This document shows, piece after piece, positions 46,899 through 58,800 of a stretch of DNA of 64,000 nucleotides; position 1 is the stretch's first letter; each line of letters starts with the position of its first letter. The notes under the pieces were generated by a model. The model searched no databases and had not been told where the DNA came from. It worked only from the letters and a program-made list of their open reading frames with translations. Source of the DNA: Dallia pectoralis (Eukaryota > Chordata > Actinopteri > Esociformes > Umbridae). Location: NCBI GenBank assembly GCA_029465975.1, contig CM055744.1:9581596-9645595 (forward strand). The letters are read 5' to 3'. The position numbers and the translations under genes are program-made.

Positions 46899-49800
46899 AT
46901 GGATGCGGGTATTGAGAAGGAATGCAGCGCCCTGGGAGGGCTCTTCCAGATCATCATGAACGACATGAAGGTAAGGTTTCATTCAAACATGTATCAGAAA
47001 CCATATAAGTACAGTGTAGAAAAAGTTAATCGAATATACACCCTGACTAAACGTATACATATTTGCAACAGGCTATAAATCTGTCCCACGGTAGCCAACT
47101 TTTGGCCGACCTACACAACTGTTTAATTGCACTGGTTTGTAATGCACGGATCCCCGTTTTAATAACACTTAGTTTTTTACAAAGTGAATTAATCATTTAC
47201 ATTATTAACTAGCTGACAGTCGTATATGCATACTGACAGTGTAGCAGGGAGCTGTTTTAGTAACTGAGAAAACCCTGGCCAACACAATGGTAGATATGGA
47301 TGTTGTTATGTCTATTCGTGCATTATCAGACGTATCCGTTTTCCTGATATTTTTTTATTGTATTGGCTAAATTATGTCGTTAATTAAACTACCACGGATG
47401 TCTAAATACAATCGTCAATGGCACGCACGCACCAAAGAAGACATATTTGCTTTCGATTGTGCACAGGTGACCTGAAAATGGCTCAGAACACGGGTCGTAT
47501 ATGCAAACACACTATATTGGTCGTTCCAGTATTACATCATCTGTACTTACACAAAACTACTGGCCGTTACCGGTGTATAAATGAGTTGTCGGGTAAAAAG
47601 AGAGTAAATACGTTATTGTAATGAATGCAATATGTACGTGAACACAATGTGTATATTGAGCTGGACTATGCCTATGTTTCTCAAGGCCTACTTTTTGCTT
47701 ATTATTGACACTTCCCCTTACTGGAACCCTGGAGCACTTTATGTTCTTGCTCCATTATTCTACCTGCGGAAAATTCACGAACTTGTTGTGTATGTGTCAT
47801 ATGACACGCACTCCCGTTTGTGCAAATTCATAATCATGTATGTATGTATGTGTGTATATATGTATATGTGTGTATATATGTATATGTGTGTGTGTATGTA
47901 TATGTGTGTATGTATGTATATGTATGTATATATTTGTATATGTATATGTATGTATGTGTATATATGTATATGTATGTGTGTATATATGTATATGTATGTA
48001 TATGTATGTATGTATGTATATATGTGTAAGAGAACATCAAATATTACATTTTCGTTGCTATATTTTTAATTAAATCAATTCCAGTAGGCCTGATTACTCT
48101 TAAGCATTTTGTGTGACCCTACTGTTCATCATTAGTAGTTCTGTGAAACAAGATAAAAAACGACTAGATTATTCTGTGATTCTCGAGGTAATGAGGGAGC
48201 ACTGCCTAGAGACTGGTCAATGCGTACCTACACCATCCTCCTTTCTTTTCCAAATAACCCCATTTAAAGGCTTTTTCCACCTTCCATCATTTGCCCTCCA
48301 CAGCAGAACAGGAGAAGTGTGTTCATGAGACCTTCAATCATTTGGCACTGTGTCAGCTGTTCCCTCCGTCAACCAGGGAGCCCCACCCTCCCACTCTTAT
48401 TTCCACGGTTTTCCCAATGTCACTGTTTATTGCGCACACCGCCTCTCTCAGGATTGATGGGCCTGTTTCCTGTCTTGTGATGGTGAAGCGTGTGCTTGTT
48501 AGTTTGCATATGTAAAGGGGAGAACGAGAGAGCAAGGAAGGTAGAAAAAAGGCTAGTCTAATGTCTTTGCTGAGTGGGCTTTTATCTAATGTAGCAATGA
48601 TACAGAATGATATACCCTTTTGGTTAATGCTGTGTAGAGATTTTATTCCCTAATACTGTTATCCTCTGCCTACTGACGTTGGCAGGGGGGAGTGGCACTA
48701 AGCATGTGCAAGCAGCACTGAGGAACATACCAGCGCAGCCGAATGTCATTTGGTAATTCAGGGACGTCACAACACAACCGTAACACGATACCGGAACATG
48801 TTATGGTTCTTATGATCATATTGCATTGCCGTCCATACATTGCAAATTTATTTTTTCTCCAATATATTTCTTCTCATCTTTCTTTCACGAGAGACAAGAC
48901 CATACCATGTGAATGGCATTTTAGATATGATTAAGATCAGAACATATCTAGTAGTAGGACAGAAACTGTAAACGCTAGTAGGTAAAGCTATGGTACAGCT
49001 TGCCTTCCTCTGCTGCTAGGGTTGGTTGATCAAATATTACTGAGCTTTTCAGTGTTTGTCTTCACCTGTTGTTAACATAACATGTGAAGAATAACATTTG
49101 ATTTTATCGCATATTGACTTGGCCTTGGTTCTCACTGTCACTTTTTAGGTCTGCTGTCTCCATTACAGCTTTCCGGCATGGCTGCAAAACCTAACCTACC
49201 TGGCCTACCCCGGTCAGGGTGTACTGGTGAATGCTTATTGATTTCTCGCTCTTCTATATTGGGAATGACATGAGCCTGCAGCACTAATCTTTAGCCTAGC
49301 TAGGCACATTCCCTGAGTCTTACAGCCCCCCCGCCCTGCTCTCTCGCCATGTGTAAATAGTGCTACTAGTGTCTACATGTTTGCTGATACGTTACAGACA
49401 GAACGTGATACTCCTGAAGATGTGAAGGGATTTGTAATGTCTCGTGGTGGCCTGTTTTTAAGTACTTATAATAAGCATATTGGCTTTATTTTGTGTTGAG
49501 GGTGCTGTATTATAAAATATTTATAAAAATATAATTATAACCACATTTATTATTTAATGTTTGCTGGCCAAACATGATTATTAAGAGAAGGTCAGTGTTG
49601 ACATGACATCATGCATTGATTCAACATTCCTCATCAACCCAGAGAAGGAACTTCCATGCCCTTCCACTAGCAGAGGTCAAGCCGAGCCAGAACATAAGGC
49701 AGCGCACGCCATCTTTATCACTGTTTAAAGCAGCATAACGGCTTAGCGGGCCTCCACTGTGAGCGGGCCTCCACTGTGAGCGGGCCTCCACTGTGGGCAC

Positions 49801-52800
49801 GGTTCAATCCTACTCTCCACCCACAGCTTTGTTCTGGTGAAAACAGCTCCAGCAATCTGTTGTCTACCACACTGGCCTGGTTTGTGAATTAGCTCTGGAA
49901 TAAGACATCCTGCTGGGTTTGTGCCGGAGTAGAATCTCTTTCATTTATAGTATCACACTTGGGGGTGTTTAACATTTTGTCTTAAGCACCTGATGTATTT
50001 GCCGGTTTACCCTGGTACAATGAAGTAATAAGGATGGACAAGGGGTCATATAGTCCTCTGGACCGGTGGTGACCGGTGGTGACCGGTTTGGATGACTATG
50101 TAACGAGATGGATCTTTGCCCACACAGGATTTTGTCTTTAACAAAACATGATTTTAATACAATATAGAATGTTACAAACAGTGGACAATTTTGCAGTCAT
50201 CCATGCACTGGTTTTACCAGCCACGTTTTTTAAATTCCCAGATACGCCATAAAAGATACATTACATATAACAGTTTTTCCAGGAAGTAATGCATTCCTAG
50301 ATGTAGCATGTTGTATATCGTTCAGTTTCCTTACAAGTTTTTTGATGGGATTTTTACGAAAATATCACAGAAGTTAAAAGTGATAGACCTTTCCACCTCT
50401 CTATTGGCGCTTTTCCACTACAAAGAACCAGCTCGACTCGACTTGGCCGGACTCGGCTCCGCTCGCTTTCGCTCCGTTTTCCAATGCAGATAGTACCTGC
50501 GCAATAGTACCCGGTCGTCATAGCGACGCGGCAGGAAAATGCTGTGACGTAATCTTCTACGCGACGCGTACTATGTTGAGTATGTACTACATTTAAATAA
50601 GAACGTACTTTGCGACCGTTAAAAAAGTACGTTCTATATAGTATGAATCCGGGTAGTATGAATGGAGTCATTGAACTTTTACCCAGTGGAAAACCAAAAA
50701 AACCGAGGCGAGTCTAGCTGAGGCGAGCTGGTTCTGTGCAGTGGAAAAGCGCCATAAAGGCATAAGGGTACTGTCAATGGTGTCATTTTGGGGGCCGGGG
50801 GGGGGGGCAGTGGACTTGTTCCCACCAATGTTCAGTTCAGGCATTTTATCCAACAATTCCAAATAATGTTTTAAACAAAATCATTTTTTAGACATTCACC
50901 CAGACCTACAAAAAACCTAGAATAATATGCATCAGTGGTTCATCCTTACAAAAAATTCCATTCCATTCTAAAGAAATGAATCCTCAGTTTATTATTAGCA
51001 TGATTTCCTTTTATTGTTCAACCTTTATACCCAGTGGTTGTTTTGTGGAATGCTCAGTGTTAATGCTCCACAAATGGTTTTAACCCCTAGCATGCTTCTC
51101 TCCTGATTGTTGGGGCAACGCTGTATGTCCACGACATCGGTAGGATCTTGTCAGTTCGTTGGTAACTACAACAAACCTTTAAATCAAAGGATTTTACACT
51201 TCTGGATTGTTTTTTCAAAATGTATTGTTTCGCTAACAATAGTGTCCTATTGATAGTTTTAATTTGGTAGCCGTGATAATGTTTTAATATTATTGTCAGA
51301 CCAACTTACTAATCTCAGCTCAGCTGTAGCTCTGCACACAGTTGATAATGATTTTAGAACAACTGATTATTTATAGCATTGTTTCGTAAAACAATTTAGC
51401 AGCATACAGGCAATGTTTTTTTGTATGATGCAGCTAAAATGCAAATTTCAACCAAAATCAGCTTAGAGACACAAGCTCTACGGTCAACGTATGATGGATA
51501 TTGACATAGCTTCAGGCCAACTGATAACATTTTTTAACTGGTGACTGTAAAGACATTTTACGTTGTATGTGCTCACAATTCCATTTTGTGACTCAACCTG
51601 AACTTTACTAGACTATTGGACAAATGTTTTCCTAAAATAAATTGGATAGGTTTCTGTGGAATCATTTGTAGCTGATGTTCTAAACAGACAGTCGACATCT
51701 AACACTGAACAGTGGGTGCAGTAAAGGAGGATGAATAAAGCTTGAGTCATCTCAGTTTATTTTATTTCCTGGGAATTGCGTATGTGTCAGCGCAAACAAA
51801 AACTTGTTGCTAAATAGTCAAGTCTGTCCATTTGTTTACTTGAATGATTCATCCATATACACCTGTCCTCTGACTGATAAATTTTTTCCCTGTGGAGGAG
51901 GTTCAGGAATTTAGTGCTGCAATGTGATTTATGGTCAGGGGTAACTGTTTTTGCTATCAGAAAGGTCATTACGTAAGCCTGGAATCTGGGCACGACCATG
52001 CCGATAACCCTGGGGAAAGAAGAAATTAGGTTCCAGGATACCTCAGAATGGGAAATGGACATTTTGATCTAAATGCTCAAATTTTTTTTATATGGTATAT
52101 ACACACTTTAAACACACATCTGGTTCTTTATAGTGACACAAAATGATTGCATTGTTTTGAAATTGATTTTTAAGAACAACATGAAGATACTCAATGGGCA
52201 GACTTATCAAGACATTACAGTGATTTGGATGGATATAAGCATGTTTTTGATTTTCATTACATTTCTTGCTTGATACCTGATGTAAATGGCTTTGGCACAG
52301 TCAAAATACTCAATGGAAAAAGTTGTTCACAAGTGTGTTGGACATCAGGCTTTACCTTAACTGATAACGTTTGCTAATGTAAGTGAAGTCACTTCTAACC
52401 TAGCCAGTTAACAAATCCAGTCAAATATAAAAGTTAATATACATTTGCCAGGTTTTGCAATAAATGACATTCCTCAGGTTGATGTTATTTTTTAAACGTT
52501 CAACCCTGTGTTACAAGGCTTACATATGTTTTCTTTGACACAACACAGACTACACTTTTTAACATGACTTTTTTTAACAGAACACATGTTATTACCTGCC
52601 ACTGTAGCTGGTCGGTTTGGCTAAGTTAAGTGTCAGTGCAAAAAGTTACTGGCATTTGGCAAATGGTGTGTTTATTTCCCCAACTGGGCACAGCTGCCCA
52701 TCAACTGTTCTACTGCCCTGAGAGAAACGTTGGTGTTGCCACAACGAAACTAACCTGGCATTACAGCCCGCAGGGAGTCGATGTGTCTTGTTTTATCCAT

Positions 52801-55800
52801 TTAAGTTTCACATATCCGTGACTGTGTGATCTTTCATCCACTGTGAATACACGTCTTTCTAATTTCAGATAAAAGAACAGCATTATCTGTTACCGTGCTG
52901 TCTGGCTTTCCTAGCCTCGTCAGTGGCCTTGTTAGCAGCATTGAAAGTGAAGAGCGAAGCTGCAGCATTTCATCATTTTTTGTGTAAATTATTTATCAGA
53001 AAAAATGGAGCACAGGATACTCAGGCTGGTTTTGCTGCGCTTGCATGAAATTCTATGCTAAGATTAACACCAATATTTCCATACTTATAGTTTGGCGACG
53101 ACAGGTCAAGTGCACTTCTTAATCGCTGATTTTTTTTTTTTTTTTAAATCACCATAAGCAGTTTAATTATATTGGTGTGTGGTCAATTTAAGAAGCATAC
53201 ACTGATTTAAAAAAATCTGCGATTAAGAAGTGCACTTGACCTGTCGTCGCCAAACTAAAAGTATGCTTCCGAAGCAGTTTTCACATAAAAAATAATGTAT
53301 TGTACATTTTTTGCAAGGGATCATCTGGAACCGGGATTCAGATGTCGAAATGAACCACTTTGTTTAACTTGAGTCTAAAATGTTTAGTCTAATCTGTATG
53401 TTGTTAGTGATTAGCAGACTGTCAAACGTTGGTTTCCTAGAACTGGGTTGTGCTAGGCTGTTTACACAATTTCTACGCGATTGCAGTTTTTATGATAGAA
53501 TCCAGACATAAACACATCATTTGTTTTTTATTCATATAGAAACACAATTCCACTGTAGTCTTGTAATATTAATAGTTACTGGCAATGTGTAGAATGTACA
53601 CTCTGGTTTCTGGCCCTCACATTTTACCACTAGAACAGCACCTGAGCGTGCTACCAGAACTCTTCTTGTTGTTCTGTCAGTCTGAAGCAGTTGCTTTCTG
53701 ATGCTACTTAAGTATTTTCTTTCTAAGAAAAAATATGTTTAAGCACATTTCTTGACCACTGATAGTTTGTGTCAGGTGAGTAGTTCTGTTTGTCAGTAAT
53801 GTAAACAACGTAGTTTGAGTCGCTGATTCTTTTACTGTAGGTTTTCAGCAGCATTTTCTTCTATTGTCTTGTGTGTTTACAGTCAAGTGCTGCAGGCTTC
53901 AGAATTTTCTTTCATGCATGCAGTATAGCTGGACGGTTGAATGGGTTGTTTCGGAATTGCAGGCAGGTGCGGGTGATAAAAAGGCGGGAGTATGGAGGTG
54001 CAACTTTTAAAACCTAATCAATAGTAAATAAAACCGTCATCATGGAATTTGGATAAAATCTTATTGAAATGGGTGTATTTTATAGGGCCCTACATATTGT
54101 CCTCTGTTGGGGAAAATATATAATGCAGTGTAGAAATGCATGCTTTGAATCAGTGAACAGTCTCTCCTTTATATAGCTCGCTGTAACTGATCACGTTACT
54201 GGCAAAAGTAGTTAGTACCAAATGTTATAGGAAATGATTCTGTTGTTTTAACATAGCTGTTAGGCAACTTATAATCAGCTGTATACCATCAGCTGACACA
54301 AGTCTAATGGACTGGAGCTGCATGTCGTGCCTACTGCTATTGCTCATTCACGATGAGGGCCGATCGGTTGTGGTTTCCCATATGCTGCAAACAGAAATGC
54401 ACAGTGGCTTGGAACGTTCCTCTAGTATGGTCGAAACCTATGAAGTTACTTGACAAGACTTTGATTTTGCTTGTTCAATCAGTATTTGAATGCCTTGTGT
54501 GTCTGCCACAGCTGTGTGACTCCCTGTCTGTCGGAGCAATTCATTTTCGTTAATCGGATGATGTGTCCTAATAAACAGACCTCTCGGAGTAAAAGCATGT
54601 GTTCGTTTTTATATTATTATTTTAAATGGTCCCAGCTTCACAACATTTTCTCATTAGTCAGTGTATACATTTGAATACATGTTCAACCCAGCCTTTGAAT
54701 TCCTTGCCCTACCAAATAAGCTACTGAGTTACACTGGGAAACGTCATCAATTGAACGTATAATCAGATTTACTCTGGAGGTCCTGCTAACTAAGAGTGCC
54801 AGTTTAAATGACCTGTCGCATTAAATCCTTTAAATGGCCATTGGGTTGCCTGAGTAACTCATGGTTTTTATGTCATTGTGCTAGCCCCATAGGCCTAGAT
54901 CTTATGTGATTTCAGAGAAATATGCTTTGAGTCAACATCGATACGTAAAGGCTTTCATGCAGCTTCCAAAGAAGCTCAAGGGAGGTCGGTAATAGCTGCC
55001 TTCGCTCAGGCCGAGAAAAGATAGAATCAAGGAAGTGAAACCATGAAAGAAACGGGCCACACTCTTGGGTGGGTCACTTCCAGCTTTGTTCAGTCATAGC
55101 CAGTAGCCTCATTGGTACAAACCCGTGGCAATGGTTTCCTCTGAGAATCCATGTGTCTCTTGATAACCCTGCTCTGTGGTTGAATGTGTTGAAGTGGTGC
55201 TTAGTGATTTTTAGAGGCCAAGGTACAGTGGTCTAAGATACTGCTTGTAGGACACATGTATTGCAAATCACATTTTGCTGGTGCCATGGACTCTTAAGTC
55301 ATTTCATCAGTGCCTTAAAGGGTATGTCGTCCTCTTCTGATTCAGGTCTCCATATATTGCAGCGAGCGTTGTCAAGTTAACGGTGTTAACTAGGGGTGCT
55401 CGATATATCGACTTAATAACTTTATTGCGATATCACGTTGCGCAATATCAATATCGAAAATGTCGCAAGAAGTGCGATATTTATTTTGTGAAGAGACGCG
55501 TTGGTTGGCTTTGTGGCTTCGTTGTGTTCAATTTAAGCGCCCGCTTGAAAACTATATATAATGATCATGTTTCATTGGCCAGTTGCCCTGTCACATGCAA
55601 GTGTGAGCGCACGGGTCCACTAAACAAACAGACCCACATTACACGTATGTGTTAACGTATGTGTTAACTCCGAAAACGCGAGTGAAGAGAAATAGAGACA
55701 CCCGGACAAAGCGAGAAAAGTCAAGTTAGAGAAGCTAAAGAAAAGTTTAAGCAAACTAATGTCGCTCAATCTGTTGTACTCTGCAAAACCCTGCGATATG

Positions 55801-58800
55801 GTGATACACCGGGCAACAGGAAATACAACCAACCTATTTTCCCATCTTAAAAACCACCACAAGCCACTATAGGATGAGTGCAAACGCCACAATCGATTTT
55901 GTTTATATATATTAATCTATTATGAGGCATTTTCCCATAACTTGTGTTTTTACATATGTTTAAGAATATCGAAATTAATATCGATATCGCAATATTCATG
56001 ATCAATATCGCAATATCACATTTTGTCAATATCGTGCACCCCTAGTGTTAACACACTTTGAACCGGTTTTGGCTTGATATTGCCCTGTCTTTGTTGGCGT
56101 TGAACAAGTTGCAGGGGTGAGTGTCTGGCTTTCCATTTTCCCATCCAGATGTGCTCTCTGGTACCATAATTGTGTACAGACTAGGGCTGCACGATATTGG
56201 AAAAAAATTACATTGCAATATTTTTTCCCCCAACGATATATATTGCGATATTGCGAGCCATCAATCCAGGCTAATGTCAATAATTACCATTCCATCAGAC
56301 CGTACCGTCAGACTCATGTAGGGCTCTGTTGTCCTTCTGGACCGTACATCTGTTGTAGCTGCATAGTATTCCACGTGTGACAGCTCTGCTTCAATCTGAG
56401 ATCTGCATTTTCCATACAGCTCAAATATGTGCAGGATGGTATAACATACCGTGTGTCAAGCGTTCGGATCATTTTCTTAAATCCCTCTTTGGTGACAGTG
56501 TTTAATGGCAACATATCTTTAGCGATATAAAACGTTATTGTTACGTTGTGGTGCCGTTTTAAGTGATCAGACAAATTGGTGGTGTTTCCTTGTTTTGAGG
56601 CCACAACTTTATAACACTCCAGGCAAAGTACCTGTTTTTGGTCAACATCCTCGTTTTTGTAGCCGTTTATGTATAAAATAATAATTATTATACATAATAA
56701 TGACATCTCCCGACTCCTTGGTTGTCTAAATACATCCATCGTTTATTTAGCTAAGCATGTAAACGATCAGGAAAAACGAAAACATAACGTTTAACGTTAG
56801 TGAATATTTTAGACAATGAAACGTGAGTTTATGAGTTCGCTACGTAATCATGGATTTAAGAGACACGAGAGAGAAGCTCCGGAACGCGCATGTTGCTATC
56901 GGTTCCTACGACAACACAAACAAATTATTGCTAGTGCGCATGTCCATCATGACGTCATGGGCCAGTCAACGCGGAAGATCCAAGCTCCATGTTGGCTTTT
57001 TGAGCACTCGCATTGGAATGTACAGGGCTTCTCGCAGAACAATGTATTCAGTTCTCTTAATACATTCATGGTGCTACCTTTCTCTTAATACATTTATGGG
57101 TGCTACCCTTCTTCACATCGCCTGTTTCGACGATGTGACTACCGCGCATGCGCACATCGCGATGTCGATGTTAAAACCGAATATCGTTCAGCCCTAGTAC
57201 AGACTTAATTTGGTCACTACCCTTAAAAGTACAGAGTTTGTTAACCAATCCTTACAATGCCATGGCTTTTCTACATACAGTTGAAACTAACTTATTAACT
57301 TTAGCAACCTTTAGATTTGTAATATTGTGGGGATGTAGGGTTCTACTACTGTGGGGGACTGAATATAGAGCTAGGTTAGGAATGTAGGGTTCTACTACTG
57401 TAGGGGACTGAATATAGAGCTAGGTTAGGTATGTAGGGTTCTACTACTGTAGGGGACTGAATATAGAGCTAGGTTAGGGTAGAAAAGACATTTTGGCAGG
57501 CCATCTATTCTAGAAAAACTTGACACCGTATGGTTCACCCACAGTATCCCAGATTATATGCTGGGGAAACTACTAGTCAATAGGCCAGGTGCTTGTGGTA
57601 GTACCCTAGTCAGTGTCCATTTGGCTTGACGCTGGGGAATGTGGCTCCTTAGCCCGAAGTTTCGCAGGTTATTGCTACACTGCCGGTTGACCTACCCTGT
57701 GTCACAAAAACGTAACATTTGGCAGTTTGTGTTGTGGTATTTATACTTAACTTGGGAGGATGAAAGCCTGAGTTATCCTGCACTGTTCATGAAGCGTTGT
57801 TGCTCGTACATTTTCAGGCCCTTTCTCCTGTACGACAAACCGGTATTTGTCAAACAGCCGAAGCAAACATTTGATTTGAGGATCCCTACCTCGCCCTAGT
57901 TCTATGTAAACGGTACACACGGCTCTTTTAGGCTGCTGTCTTTGTGCTGTTAAACTGGTTTGAAGGATTATGATACACGGTTCCTCGATTTTCCTCGTAA
58001 TTATTAAAATCATTTTCATTTTCTCTCTCCCTGGAAAACAACTCCTGTGATTCTGCACCATTCTAAGATGCAGGTTTTCTTGTCTACAAGGAAAAACAGC
58101 CTTGCTTGTCCTCAGGAACATTCCGGGGGCTGTTTTTTTCTTTGGAATTTAGTGTCCAAGCACAAGTAACGTTTCCTCAGTGGCATTGGGGCAGTTTGTG
58201 GCTTGTAACCAATAACCATGTGACTCTCTCCTTTGACCCACATCTGTGCACTTGTATAATCGCTGGTTTGTTAATGCAAGTAATTCTTTCACTTTTCCAT
58301 TTATTTCCTTTGCGTGTTCTGTAGGTTGTTTCCTTTGCACACTGACTTCTGTTGCCTTTTAGGAAAAATCTTTAGTGGAATACAGTTTTATTTTTTATTT
58401 TTATGAATTCTGTCATGGAAAAACACACGTTGACAACCAACACTTCCCATTAGGTCAGTGTGTCTACCTGTGCTGTGCTGGTGCCAACCTCACCCTCCAA
58501 TAATATAATTAGCTTTTCTTTTAGTAGTTTTGCAGCTCAATGTCAGCCCGGGTCAATTCCAACAACTTTGCCATCGCTTGTGAGGCATCAGGGCTTGACA
58601 TTAACTTTTTGAGGCACTTGTCCTTCGGACAAGTAAATTTATGTTTCACTTGTCCATGCACAAAAGTCACTTGTCCGGGTAAAGATTTATAAATTACATT
58701 TTTATTTTTGCAAATTGAAAGCATACAAAGTATAAACACACTATCAATACCAATACAATTCATTTGAAACAGTAGAAAGGACTTTGTCTCAATCATACAA

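Larger units (their letters stand above)
46971..50404 (+). other. mtss1 intron 1, first part
   Basis: Start of a 14.8-kb first intron. Contains the ATGT-rich simple repeat and a 17-bp triplet repeat listed separately. The stretch 48240-48510 is less AT-rich and less repetitive than its surroundings and could be a conserved element. No other gene is seen. Confidence 0.45.

Noticed and set aside
47632..48069. 145-aa open frame
   Set aside because: Its second half is the TGTATG simple repeat and the first half has no domain.
57747..58121. 124-aa minus-strand frame
   Set aside because: No domain or splice context; in intron 1 of mtss1 and consistent with chance.
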